Below, piece by piece: positions 46,485-55,376 of a stretch of DNA of 64,000 bases. The position numbers were made by a program, and so were the translations under genes. The stretch comes from Aliiruegeria haliotis (lineage in GTDB: Bacteria; Pseudomonadota; Alphaproteobacteria; Rhodobacterales; Rhodobacteraceae), in assembly GCF_003003255.1 (NCBI RefSeq), contig NZ_PVTD01000010.1, forward strand, positions 99,822 to 163,821, written 5' to 3'. Position 1 is the stretch's first letter. Each line of letters begins with the position of its first letter. The notes below the pieces were generated by a model. The model made no database searches. It was not told the origin of the DNA and worked only from the letters and a program-made list of their open reading frames with translations.

Positions 46485-46982
46485 ATGAAAGTCTTGATCG
46501 GAGCGATCATCGGCGGGGCAATAGTGTTTGCCTTGTTTTTCTTCATGAACCAGCCTGAGCCGACACCCGAAGAACGGCTTGAAGAAGCTGCGCAGCAGGC
46601 CGGGGACGCCGCCAAAGATGCCGCCGACGCTCTCAAGGACGCCGCTAACAAGGCAACTGGTGCACTGGCGGAGGACTTGAGCAAGTCGGCAGAAGAGATT
46701 GCCAGTCAACTCGAAGCCGCCAGCGCCGATCTGTCCGAGCGGATCTCGAGCTCATCGAGCGAAGCACAAGCTGCTTTGGACAAGATGATGTCGGACTGGA
46801 AAGCAACCGGTATCCTGACCGACGACGGCATCGACTTCGACAAGGCAAACGAGACCGTGGCAAGCAGCGATTTGTCAGACGAGGCCAAGTCTCAAGTGGC
46901 GTTCGTTCTGAACTTCCTCAAGACGGCACCGGGTGCATTTGATGCACGCGTGAAGGAGGTCGAGGGCGCATTGCCAGAGTAG
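46485..46982 (+). CDS. Membrane-anchored coiled-coil protein, copy 2 of a paralogous pair
   Basis: 165 residues, exactly the length of the protein at 33151 and similar throughout (shared [27 protein letters not shown] and TAPGAFDAR). Membrane helix KVLIGAIIGGAIVFALFFFM, then a long Ala-rich coiled coil. Conservation of the whole architecture in two diverged copies argues that both are functional proteins. Start ATG at 46485 with GAAGG upstream (about 10 nt). Confidence 0.72.
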   Translation: MKVLIGAIIGGAIVFALFFFMNQPEPTPEERLEEAAQQAGDAAKDAADALKDAANKATGALAEDLSKSAEEIASQLEAASADLSERISSSSSEAQAALDKMMSDWKATGILTDDGIDFDKANETVASSDLSDEAKSQVAFVLNFLKTAPGAFDARVKEVEGALPE

Positions 46983-47224
46983 TGCCCGAACTGCCAAATG
47001 TGGAACCAGAACCGCCTTGATTGTGGACACTCGGCACATTGAGAGCCTAACGACAGTGAACCCTTGTCACTTTCGCTTGCGAGGGTAATTCTGTTGCGTG
47101 GAACTTCTGACTTGATTTGAGGGACGACTCAGCCTTGGCGGTGGAGAACGGGCGTCCGCCCCCCAAAAACCTAAGTCTTGGCAGTCGGAACCGGTGAAAG
47201 TGCTTCGCGGAGAGGGTCTTGGGA

Positions 47225-48238
47225 TTGTCGGTCTTGACGCATAACGCAGTCCGCACCAGGGAACTGATCAACGATCTGTCGCGAAAGGGCTACCCAACTT
47301 CACAGCTGTTGGCGGACGCTGGTATTCGTCCCCAAGAACTGGAGAGCACGGAGCCTTTTTTGCCATTCGAGAAGATCGCTGCGATCTGGGAAGCCTCAGC
47401 CGAAATGACGGGCGACGACCTTCTGGGTTTTCGGCGCGGCCAGACCTCGGACATGCGGCTCGGCGGTTTGATCACCTATTTTGGAATGGCCTCCCCAACG
47501 CTTGCAGACTTGATCCGAAACGTTGCGCGATATCGGCGCGTGTTCAGCGATGCAATCGAACTGGATACTTCGGATCTGGACAGCCGTGGCATCCTGACTT
47601 GGCATTTTCGCGTTCCGACTTTGACGCGGCACCGGCAGAACCTTGAGTTCAACTCAGCAAGTCTGACCACAGCTGCACGTAAGCTAACCGGGCGAGACCT
47701 GCACCCGCTGGAAGTGACCTTTAACCATCCGCGCAATGAACATGTGCAGGATTTCGACCGGTTCTTCGGTTGTGCAGTGGCATTCGGCGCAGAGCGAAAC
47801 ATGATCCGGTTCCGCGACAGAGATCTCGAGCTCCCGCTATTAACTGCCGATGACCGGCTGCATGATATTCTTCAGAACTACTGCGAAGAGATCCTTAGGA
47901 GGAAACGAGACGCTCCATCCAACCTGGTTTCGCAAGTTGAACGTCTGGCGATAGACCGTTTGACGAATGGCACAGCAACGCAGGATGCTATTGCCAATGA
48001 ACTTGCGATGAGCAAACGAACCCTTGCACGGCGGCTGGCGGAAGAAGGGACGAAGTTCCAGTTGGTGATCGAGAATCTGCGACAGGCTCTCGCGCGTGAC
48101 TACATAAAGGATAGCGACCTTTCATTGACCGAAATCGCCTTCCTGTTGGGATACCGAGATGCCAGTTCCTTCAGCACCGCTTTCAGACGATGGACAGGCA
48201 AGACGCCAAGCCAAATGCGGGCGGAAGAAGGAAGCTAA
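47225..48238 (+). CDS. AraC family transcriptional regulator
   Basis: 337 residues. N-terminal Arabinose_bd-type ligand domain (PF12625-like: INDLSRKGYPTSQLLADAGI, LPFEKIAAIWEASAEMTGDDLLG), C-terminal double helix-turn-helix: TQDAIANELAMSKRTLARRLAEEGTKF and LSLTEIAFLLGYRDASSFSTAFRRWTGKTPSQMR, a textbook AraC signature. Relatives (OruR/ArgR-like) control amino-acid or lipid catabolism genes. No ATG is available; TTG at 47225 lies 8-9 nt after GGAGAGG and is preferred over TTG at 47219. The targets are unknown. Confidence 0.88.
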   Translation: MSVLTHNAVRTRELINDLSRKGYPTSQLLADAGIRPQELESTEPFLPFEKIAAIWEASAEMTGDDLLGFRRGQTSDMRLGGLITYFGMASPTLADLIRNVARYRRVFSDAIELDTSDLDSRGILTWHFRVPTLTRHRQNLEFNSASLTTAARKLTGRDLHPLEVTFNHPRNEHVQDFDRFFGCAVAFGAERNMIRFRDRDLELPLLTADDRLHDILQNYCEEILRRKRDAPSNLVSQVERLAIDRLTNGTATQDAIANELAMSKRTLARRLAEEGTKFQLVIENLRQALARDYIKDSDLSLTEIAFLLGYRDASSFSTAFRRWTGKTPSQMRAEEGS

Positions 48239-48562
48239 ATGTAACTCTTCGCAGAAACGCTTCAGAGAAATCGGCGCGCGGGGCAACCGGTGATGACACA
48301 ACACGTACCCATTCACTTTGCCAGAACCACCGCGCGCCGGGAGGATGCGGCGATAAACCAGCCGCGCCCAGAACGGGTATCGATACGCCTCCACTCTCAG
48401 ACGCCGATAACCGTCGACAATCAATTGGTACTGAGATGCTCCGGTTAACTTATTCGATTGCCGTGAGGACAGGAGTCGCGCGCTTGAGCGACGTTTGAGT
48501 TTCCTCGATTGTCCCGTGCCAACGGGACTTCAGCAATCGGTGGGTGAGTGTATCTCCCGGCC
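48239..48562. other. Gene-free stretch after the AraC gene
   Basis: 324 bp with only short, unsupported frames on both strands. No repeat or hairpin with T-run recognised. Confidence 0.4.
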
Positions 48563-48763
48563 ATGGCTGAGAAACAATGCGATTGGCGGGACCGTGATCT
48601 CGCCCGGATGAACTTCTGGGAGCTTCGTGCACTCTACGTCCGACTGCTGGTTTCTGGCGCGACCAGTTCGGACGAGCAAACCTACCTCAAAGACATCGGC
48701 TTCCGTCTGGATGACATGTATGGAACGGCTTGGCGCCTGGGGAAAGAACCCGTTTTTCATTAG
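48563..48763 (+). CDS. Hypothetical small protein
   Basis: 66 residues: MAEKQCDWRDRDLARMNFWE..., one predicted helix pair, Arg/Asp-rich, ending GTAWRLGKEPVFH. Protein-like composition, no family recognised, no clear ribosome site. Single gene. Confidence 0.4.
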   Translation: MAEKQCDWRDRDLARMNFWELRALYVRLLVSGATSSDEQTYLKDIGFRLDDMYGTAWRLGKEPVFH

Positions 48764-48824
48764 CGTGCGAAGTCAAGGAAGCCAGAGATGACACCCAAAA
48801 CGGCAGGTTCGACGCTAAGCGACG

Positions 48825-49127
48825 TCAGTCCCGAAAGCTGGGTACGCGGGAACAGACGCCAACAACGCTTTGAGCCAAGTCACTCGATAGATCGAGTGTT
48901 TCAGGCGGAATCAATAGAAGCCCATCCTTCAAAATGTAGCGAACGGTTGGGGCTACGGACGCTAGGTTGACAAGAAACTGGTCCGGCACCTTGCTATTCG
49001 ACAGCGCGATCTCAACAATATGCAGAGAATAACGAGGGCCCATTCGGACGCTACGAGAGACGATTGGATTGGATCGATCTACGAACCGTCTCCGTTCCTC
49101 TACGGTGGCCACACTACCGCTCTTCAT
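48825..49127 (-). CDS. Hypothetical protein coupled to a LuxR-type regulator
   Basis: 100 residues: MKSGSVATVEERRRFVDRSN, then RYSLHIVEIALSNSKVPDQFL and VRYILKDGLLLIPPETLDL. The ATG overlaps the stop of the LuxR-type gene by ATGA, which is the main evidence that it is real. No family recognised, no membrane segment or signal peptide. Confidence 0.5.
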   Translation of the reverse strand: MKSGSVATVEERRRFVDRSNPIVSRSVRMGPRYSLHIVEIALSNSKVPDQFLVNLASVAPTVRYILKDGLLLIPPETLDLSSDLAQSVVGVCSRVPSFRD

Positions 49128-49771
49128 GCCGCTTTCAATGCACCAGTGGAAATCAGGCCAGCATTGATTCCTTTGATCGCTGCAACGGTCCTGTCAGTAG
49201 TGCCGAGACGCTCGAAGGCGCGACGCAAGTGCGTATCAACTGTATGCGGTGAGATCCCGAGAATGCTGGCAACTACGGAGTTCGATTTACCAAGAGCCAC
49301 CCACGACAGGATCTCCTTCTGCCGGGCACTGAGATCGTTTGGGGCCAAGAGCGGCACCGGAGGTTCTTCCGGTTCGTCCAAGGCAGTGATGGCCGAGTTG
49401 ATGGCAGCAGAGATACGGGTTGCCAACTCTCGGTCGAGTTTCACCGGTCGGATCGACTTCTGCGGTCCCGCATAACTAGCCACTTCATCGGGTGCGATCC
49501 CGAGAGAGCGCAATTCCGAGAGCAGCTTGTCGAGTTCGATTTGCAGGTGTTTGGCTGTCAACGTGCTGCTCCCAATGCTTCCGTAGACCAGGTCAACTAC
49601 CTGGGCTGTTGGACTTGAGATGATGCGGCGAAGGACGTTTGACTTTGGATGTCTCGCCAGAATGGTTTGCGCGTGTGCCAAATCACCGTCGACTAGCGTT
49701 CCTGGTCTGGATCGCGCCACGAACGGATTGCGACAAGTATGTCCTTGAGATCGGCAAGTTCTCTCCTTCAC
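49124..49771 (-). CDS. LuxR-type helix-turn-helix regulator
   Basis: 215 residues from a GTG at 49771. The C-terminal 65 residues are a GerE/LuxR helix-turn-helix: LSARQKEILSWVALGKSNSVVASILGISPHTVDTHLRRAFERLGTTDRTVAAI. The N-terminal 140 residues match neither a receiver nor an acyl-homoserine-lactone domain that I can recognise. No ribosome site precedes the GTG, so the true start may be further in. It is coupled to the hypothetical gene downstream (ATGA). Confidence 0.75.
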   Translation of the reverse strand: MKERTCRSQGHTCRNPFVARSRPGTLVDGDLAHAQTILARHPKSNVLRRIISSPTAQVVDLVYGSIGSSTLTAKHLQIELDKLLSELRSLGIAPDEVASYAGPQKSIRPVKLDRELATRISAAINSAITALDEPEEPPVPLLAPNDLSARQKEILSWVALGKSNSVVASILGISPHTVDTHLRRAFERLGTTDRTVAAIKGINAGLISTGALKAA

Positions 49772-49965
49772 AGGAAATTTGACTGGGGAGGCAATGCCTC
49801 TATCTTGAAGCGGACATTCTCTTTGGTTGGTTTGCCAGGTGGCTGCGATGCCAAACTACCTTGGTTCAAGCGCTGGATGTCTCGACAAACTGCGAAACAG
49901 AAACCAGAACTGCGGAGCGGTTTGAACGTACCGTAGTTGGTGCAGCTAGATGCATCGAAACACTG

Positions 49966-51540
49966 TCACGGTCCGGATGAATTGGATCCATCGTCTCCGC
50001 TTACGCCCTTCTTGGCGATGCGTGCACCAGCCTTCATCACTTCCCAGGCCCCGCTGCCCGACCGCTTCAAGTTGGACGCGATACCCCCCGCCGTGGCTTC
50101 CCTTCGCGCTCTATTCCTTTGGGTTTTCAAACCATCGGCGTAAAGCCCGATCAAGGCACGGCGAACCGGTGCGATGTTCCAGGAGATTGCGCCAGTCGAG
50201 GCCGGGATCGGTCTCTGGATCTCCAACTCTTTTGCGGCGGCGTTGCACGCGTTTTCGAACGCTTCCCGCACGTCGCGTGGCAGTTCGTGTTCGGCGTAGG
50301 GCCAGTTTGGGGCAAGTTTGTCCATGAATGTGAGTACGAACAGAACTGGCGGTTCGAGGCGTTCCGGTTCGTTTTCGAAGTGTCCGTGGAACAGGGCCAG
50401 CGCAATCCTGTCAATTTCCCGGCTCGGCCTGTTCGCTCTCAAAACCCAGACAACGATGTCGGCGTCTGCCGCCTCAACTGCCACCCGCCTCGAAACCTTT
50501 GTGCTGCCATCCAGGCCGGGCGTGTCGAGGATTCGGAAGCTCGCGTCTTCGATGAGAACCTCGTGGATCGTTGGCGCATCCGTCGTCGGCAGAACATCGA
50601 CTTCGGCAATGTCTTCGCCGGTCAGTGCATTGATCAGGCTCGACTTACCCGAACTGATCTGACCGACAAATGCCACTCTCAGCGCGCTGTCGGGGCGAGC
50701 CAGACGACGCCTGTCCCCTGCGATCTCCTGAAGTTGGATTTCAAGTAGTTCCTGGTCGGACAGCCGGAGGTTGTCCGAATACAAATCCACGGCGACCTGG
50801 CCAACGACTTCGAAGAGAGCTCGCTGCATTTCGAGCTGAAGCTCCCTGGAGACCGAAACCAAAAGATAGTCCTGTGAAGACTTCCACACCTCGCTGATCA
50901 CGCCATGCACCGGGTTCGTCAGGAACCGTTGACCCCGCCACAGAAAGGTACCGATCTTAGATGCGTTTTTCACGGACTGTCGGTTTCGCCATGCCTGTGC
51001 CGGGCGGTACAGGGAAATCGCATCAATATAAGGAACATGCTTCTTGAGGATGCGCCGGTATCGGCTTGGGACCTGTTCGGTGAACAGAAGAAACTCTGGA
51101 AGTGTCGCGTCAAAGCAATCCCTTCGAGAGTCTTCGAATTGCCTTGCTGCCGTCTCTATGACAGAGGCAGCGAGGTCCTGGGCGGCGCCCACATCCTCAA
51201 TTGGGTCAACCAGCTTTTCCGCGATATGGGCGCATACGGCTTCGTAGGCCGTCTTCTGGCGGTCATTCCACTCTGGATCCGGAGCAACTTGCAGCTCCGT
51301 CAGATCTGCTGAAGGCTGAGGTGTATCATCTGTACTCTGAGCTCCGAGAGCCCGGTGGATTATCGCCACAAGGACCACGAAGCCAGCTAGCGTTGCGACG
51401 AAGGACAGCAGCAGCCCGTTTTCTCTTAGCCAAACCCATCCCAATACGAATACCGCCAGAAGAGGGAGCCCCACGCCGACAATGGCCAGGACAACCTCGG
51501 CTTTCAGGAGAAGCTCCCTAATCCTTCTGCGCTGTCTCAT
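49966..51540 (-). CDS. Membrane-anchored GTPase (YfjP/Era-like)
   Basis: 524 residues. Two N-terminal membrane helices (about 14-37 and 43-63), a helical region of about 220 residues, then a TRAFAC GTPase domain: G1 VGQISSGKSS (about 292-301), G2 Thr in LPTTDAPT, G3 LDTPGLDG (about 338-345), G4-like FVLTFMDKL in place of NKxD, and a C-terminal basic tail. Resembles dynamin-like or YfjP/YeeP GTPases that act at membranes. It overlaps the upstream DUF697 GTPase gene by 23 bp (32 bp if the GTG at 51549 is the start), so the two are translated from one mRNA. Confidence 0.85.
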   Translation of the reverse strand: MRQRRRIRELLLKAEVVLAIVGVGLPLLAVFVLGWVWLRENGLLLSFVATLAGFVVLVAIIHRALGAQSTDDTPQPSADLTELQVAPDPEWNDRQKTAYEAVCAHIAEKLVDPIEDVGAAQDLAASVIETAARQFEDSRRDCFDATLPEFLLFTEQVPSRYRRILKKHVPYIDAISLYRPAQAWRNRQSVKNASKIGTFLWRGQRFLTNPVHGVISEVWKSSQDYLLVSVSRELQLEMQRALFEVVGQVAVDLYSDNLRLSDQELLEIQLQEIAGDRRRLARPDSALRVAFVGQISSGKSSLINALTGEDIAEVDVLPTTDAPTIHEVLIEDASFRILDTPGLDGSTKVSRRVAVEAADADIVVWVLRANRPSREIDRIALALFHGHFENEPERLEPPVLFVLTFMDKLAPNWPYAEHELPRDVREAFENACNAAAKELEIQRPIPASTGAISWNIAPVRRALIGLYADGLKTQRNRARREATAGGIASNLKRSGSGAWEVMKAGARIAKKGVSGDDGSNSSGP

Positions 51541-52618
51541 GCTCCGCACCTCTGAGTGCCGTCTGGAATACGGCCTTTAGCTCTTCGTGAGTAACCTCCT
51601 CGTTCTGAACGCTCTTGAACAGGTAGTAGGCAGCCGCCCGCCCCAATGCGTAGGTCGTCGAAAAACTGATTGCAGCAGCGGATGCGGCGCCAATTGTCTG
51701 GCCCCATCCGGGCACAAGCTTGGCGGCCTGACGAACTCCCAGACTCGCAGTGAACCGAAGCACTGTGCTTGCGCCAAGTGTGCCTGCGAAGCTCAAGGTC
51801 ATCTTTCGGCTCCACTCCGTTCCGTAGAGTTTGCCGAGGCTTCGAAGCATAGTGCCCTGGATAGCCGGGACACCAATGAGCCCCACAGCCGGTGCAACGT
51901 CGACAGCGCCTGCTGCGGTCGCGAATTTCAGGATTGTCGGTCTGACAGCCTTGAACGCCTCGGATTCAGCGTCGCGACCGTCTTCTCGCAACTTGGAGTA
52001 TGCGACCAGTGGGAGCCATCGTGCGAGCAGGTCGAGGACTTCGCTCGTATCAGGGTCCTTTCCGAGCGAGGTCTGGGCCGATGGAAGGTCCGTCCTGGCG
52101 GCTTTCTCAAAAGTCGTCTGATTGGACAAGCGCGCTCGCTGTCTTTCCTGTTCGCTATCGATCAGGTCTGCTCCGGTGTGGACCACCCCGACTGGCGTCT
52201 CGGGACTCGCTGCCAGAATGTCCGTCAATACCTCGGCGATTTCTCCCTGCACCGGATCATCCTTGCGCGCGACAACCAGGAGGGCATGGCTTCGTCCTGC
52301 ACATTGCGCGATTTCCTCGCGCGGATCGTATCCAACCTCGCCAAGGCCGCGTGTGTCCAGGAATCTAATCAGCGGGCTATTGATCGGGTAGTCATAGGCA
52401 ACCGATTGCTTCGTACAAGAAACATACCCGTTTCCGATCTCGAGCGTATCGACTCCAGTGAGCTCGCTGATCAAAGAGGTCTTTCCTGCTCCGGTTTTCC
52501 CGAGCAGCCAAATAACTGGCCGTACAGACTGGACCGCCTCCCAGATGTCCTCATCCGACTTCGAGGACCCAGCCGAAGACCCTGATTTCCAATTGGAGAA
52601 GTCGAACTCCACAGCCAA
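51518..52618 (-). CDS. GTPase with C-terminal DUF697-like membrane domain
   Basis: 366 residues. G1 LLGKTGAGKTS (about 39-48), G3 FLDTRGLGEVG, G4-like VVHTGADLID (T-x-A-D), then a C-terminal hydrophobic, Gly/Ala-rich half (VAPAVGLIGVPAIQGTML..., WGQTIGAASAAAISFSTTYALG) like DUF697/YcjF. Related proteins (YcjX/YcjF, IRG-like) are membrane-stress GTPases. TTG at 52618 or GTG at 52612, both served by AAGGAG. Upstream of the second GTPase gene in a two-gene operon. Function unknown. Confidence 0.83.
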   Translation of the reverse strand: MAVEFDFSNWKSGSSAGSSKSDEDIWEAVQSVRPVIWLLGKTGAGKTSLISELTGVDTLEIGNGYVSCTKQSVAYDYPINSPLIRFLDTRGLGEVGYDPREEIAQCAGRSHALLVVARKDDPVQGEIAEVLTDILAASPETPVGVVHTGADLIDSEQERQRARLSNQTTFEKAARTDLPSAQTSLGKDPDTSEVLDLLARWLPLVAYSKLREDGRDAESEAFKAVRPTILKFATAAGAVDVAPAVGLIGVPAIQGTMLRSLGKLYGTEWSRKMTLSFAGTLGASTVLRFTASLGVRQAAKLVPGWGQTIGAASAAAISFSTTYALGRAAAYYLFKSVQNEEVTHEELKAVFQTALRGAEHETAQKD

Positions 52619-52788
52619 TCCGCTCCTTGTTGCATTGGAGGAAGCCTACGCCCTTGGGATTGGTGCAAACAAGACGACCCAACGATAAGATGCTCAGAGC
52701 GCCCACTTCGCGCCCTTTGCTAGAGAGAGAGGTGTGGTAGCGGTAGCTGTCCGTTTGATCTGGACTCTCTATGGCATTGGGTTGTGAC

Positions 52789-53124
52789 TTAAACTGCGAC
52801 GAGCTGGTTCATCAGGGCTTCGGCACCGTCAGAACCGTCAGCCCATGACCAATCAGACACCACATCGCCCGCCGCGCCGAGCGTCAACCATATCCGCCCG
52901 ACTTCCTCACCATTGCGCCCCACATCGTAGTATGTGCGATTGGTCTTTGCAGTGGCGGCTTGGATTTCTGCGCGGTCGCGGGTCCAGTCGCTGGTCGCTT
53001 CGTTTTCCTCGCCAGAACCGACCCGGATAAACAGGTCGTCGTGCTTGAGAACAGCAGAGATGAGGCGATTGAGACGCATCCCCTCTGCGAAAGCGACGTG
53101 AGCAGGAAAAGAGCCGACTGCCAT
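52789..53124 (-). CDS. Hypothetical protein
   Basis: 111 residues: MAVGSFPAHVAFAEGMRLNR, acidic middle, TAKTNRTYYDVGRNGEEVGRIWLTLG and VVSDWSWADG. No family recognised; no signal peptide or membrane helix. AAAGGACTATCCA directly before the ATG is a fair ribosome site. Single gene between the GTPase pair and the second methyltransferase; the 285 bp to the latter are otherwise empty. Confidence 0.5.
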   Translation of the reverse strand: MAVGSFPAHVAFAEGMRLNRLISAVLKHDDLFIRVGSGEENEATSDWTRDRAEIQAATAKTNRTYYDVGRNGEEVGRIWLTLGAAGDVVSDWSWADGSDGAEALMNQLVAV

Positions 53125-53409
53125 TGGATAGTCCTTTCACGAGGTTATCGACACTAGGCCACGGCAGCGCGCAAGAGCAACCTGAAGATGTAGCTTGCAG
53201 TTGACCGCTCTGTCGGAATTCAGCTTGGTCGAACACCTTAGTTGATCTGCGGCATCCAACGCGGCACGTATTCTAGCCGAGCAGAATCAACATTCCGGCA
53301 CGGATGTATGTGGTTTGCCCGAAGTCCATTCCATAGTGATAGAGTTCATGAGGGATGGTAGCACGCGACCCATCTGTTGAAGGAAAAGGAAACGGTTAGG
53401 GAACCAGAG

Positions 53410-54312
53410 GTGTCAGGGGAGATCAGATCCGCGTTTGAGGCTGCTGCTGACCACTTTGAAGCAGATTCTCTCTCATTTTGGGATCGCATCGGACGGCGCA
53501 CGATCAGTCTGGCCCGAATTGGCAATGGCGCAACCGTCCTGGATGCAGGATGCGGAAGTGGGGCATCGGCATTTCCAGCCGCAGAAGCAGTCGGTTCTAG
53601 CGGACGGGTTGTTGCCATCGACTTGTCTGAGCCACTTCTGGCGCTGGGAAGAGAAAAGGTTGCAAAGAATGGCCTCCAGAATCTCGAGTTCCTGTGCAGA
53701 GATATGACTTCGCTCGACTATCCGGAACAGTCCTTCGACGCGGTCGTCAGCTCCCTGTCGATCTTCTTTGTAGAAGACATGGATGCTCAGGTTCGCAGAT
53801 TCTGGTCTCTGCTCAGACCGGGTGGCACACTTGCGGTGACTTGCTGGGGGCAGAACGTACTCGAACCGGCGATGTCGGAATGGTCGGCCATTGTCAGAAA
53901 AGAGCGTCCCGATCTGCTCTCTGAGCACTCTCCTGGGGATCGTGTCTCCAGCAAGAACGACCTAGAGACTCTGCTCCGAAATGGTGGAGCTGAGCAGGCG
54001 GTCGTGACCGAGGAACCGGGCTTTCACAAATTGAGCCACCCCACTGGTTGGTGGGATATCGTCATGGGCTCCGGAATGCGGGGCGTCATGGAAGAGATGA
54101 CGCCAGACCAATTCGAACGCGTGAAGTCTCGAACGATGGATTGGGCTGTGCGATCAGAAGTCACCGCCTTGGAGCTCAATGTCCTTTACGGGCGATCAAT
54201 AAAGCCCACCGAGGAATGGCAAGGAGCTGATCGCGACTGTGAGAACAGATCGCATATGATCACGCCGCGAACGCGATTGTTATCTCCGAACGCGCCGGGC
54301 CTTCTTCGGTGA
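53410..54312 (+). CDS. SAM-dependent methyltransferase, copy 2 of a paralogous pair
   Basis: 300 residues from a GTG at 53410 (AGGGA about 9 nt before); a TTG at 53377 would add 11 residues but lacks a ribosome site. Motif I VLDAGCGSGASAFPAAEAVG, then VVAIDLSEPLL, FDAVVSSLSIFFVEDMD, LAVTCWG. Compared with copy 1 (32148) it is similar to the end of that protein (ELNVLYGRS) and then carries about 30 extra residues (KPTEEWQGADRD...) that overlap an opposite-strand frame and look like read-through after loss of the original stop. Substrate unknown. Confidence 0.85.
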   Translation: MSGEIRSAFEAAADHFEADSLSFWDRIGRRTISLARIGNGATVLDAGCGSGASAFPAAEAVGSSGRVVAIDLSEPLLALGREKVAKNGLQNLEFLCRDMTSLDYPEQSFDAVVSSLSIFFVEDMDAQVRRFWSLLRPGGTLAVTCWGQNVLEPAMSEWSAIVRKERPDLLSEHSPGDRVSSKNDLETLLRNGGAEQAVVTEEPGFHKLSHPTGWWDIVMGSGMRGVMEEMTPDQFERVKSRTMDWAVRSEVTALELNVLYGRSIKPTEEWQGADRDCENRSHMITPRTRLLSPNAPGLLR

Positions 54313-54499
54313 ACTCTGCGCGGATCAGGTTTTTGTCGGCGCAACCCGAAAGGTGAATCCATAGACCGCACCCGATGTCGATGAAGTGCATCATCAAGTC
54401 AGCTGGTCGATCCAGATACGTGAAAGACGCGAGCTCGCGCTTGATCAGTTCATCATAGTGGGGACGGCGATGCCCGTCGTGCCAAGAGATTTCCAACAA
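54260..54499 (-). CDS. Hypothetical protein, probably N-terminally truncated
   Basis: 79 residues if the TTG at 54499 is used. The frame stays open and protein-like for another 31 codons upstream (...HPHLLADPAATEINVDQIPK...) until a TGA near 54594, but without an ATG/GTG start. The product has SWHDGHRRPHYDELIKREL and MMHFIDIGCGLWIHLSGC. Its 3' end overlaps the extended tail of methyltransferase copy 2 by 53 bp. Best read as a 5'-truncated gene fragment. Confidence 0.45.
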   Translation of the reverse strand: MLEISWHDGHRRPHYDELIKRELASFTYLDRPADLMMHFIDIGCGLWIHLSGCADKNLIRAEFTEEGPARSEITIAFAA

Positions 54500-54779
54500 T
54501 GTCTGCGTTCCGTATTTCGGGATCTGATCTACGTTGATCTCTGTTGCAGCAGGATCAGCGAGTAGGTGGGGGTGCAGGCCCGAAAATTTAAGTCACGCAA
54601 TCGCGGGAGGGCTCTTCATTTGATCACTTCGCCGAGAGGCGCGAAACTTGAAATCGATGCCACATGCCTGATGTAGGCGTACATGAGAGACCTGATCCGA
54701 CCCGGTCGATTACTGGCGAGTTCTGAAATACAGTGGTCTCTGAAATCGCGGGCCAACACACGAAAGCGTTCAACAGATC

Positions 54780-55376
54780 ATGGCAGTACCAGACGCCCAA
54801 GCGCTGCCGACCGGCCCCTTTCGTTTCATCGCGCTCGACGTTGAGACCTCCTGCGGCGACAGCGGCAGCATCTGCCAGATCGGCCTGGCTTGTGTAAGTA
54901 ATGACAACCGGATCGAGACCTGGGCCAGCTACGTTGACCCCGAACAGCGGTTTGCCGCCTTCAACGTTCAGCTGCACGGAATTGGCCCGGATACGGTGGC
55001 GGGGGCGCCTACATTTCCCGAGATCTGGGAGTTTCTACGCCCATTCCTAAGCATGCATCACCTGGTGCAGCACAGTAACTTCGACAGAAAGGCCATTGCT
55101 GCGGCCTGCAAGGTCTACTGCCTTCCGCCACCCGATCTGAGTTGGAGCGACAGCGTGAGAATAGCGCGGCAGGCATGGCCGGAGTTCAAGGGCCACGGAG
55201 GGCACGGGCTGGGACACCTAAAGACTGCCCTCGGTCTTGAATTCACCCACCACGACGCTGGCGAAGATGCACGGGCAGCAGCACAGGTCGTTCTGAAGGC
55301 TGAGAACCGCCTCGAACTGTGTTTCGAGCAAATCGCAGAAACGAGCCGAAAGGCGCAGATGTCCTTTCCGCTATAG
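54780..55376 (+). CDS. DnaQ-like 3'-5' exonuclease (DEDDh)
   Basis: 198 residues. Exonuclease I motif FIALDVETS (Asp and Glu), II with QHSNFDRK (Asp) and III HHDAGEDARA (His and Asp) make the DEDDh set. Resembles the epsilon-subunit proofreading fold or RNase T-type single-domain exonucleases. The start ATG at 54780 lacks a strong ribosome site; the first 13 residues (MAVPDAQALPTGP) are unconserved. Stands alone upstream of a nuclease cluster, so a DNA-degrading role in defence or repair is plausible but not shown. Confidence 0.82.
   Translation: MAVPDAQALPTGPFRFIALDVETSCGDSGSICQIGLACVSNDNRIETWASYVDPEQRFAAFNVQLHGIGPDTVAGAPTFPEIWEFLRPFLSMHHLVQHSNFDRKAIAAACKVYCLPPPDLSWSDSVRIARQAWPEFKGHGGHGLGHLKTALGLEFTHHDAGEDARAAAQVVLKAENRLELCFEQIAETSRKAQMSFPL

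Noticed and set aside
47219..47224. TTG at 47219 as the AraC start
   Set aside because: Only about 3 nt from the ribosome site; TTG at 47225 is better spaced.
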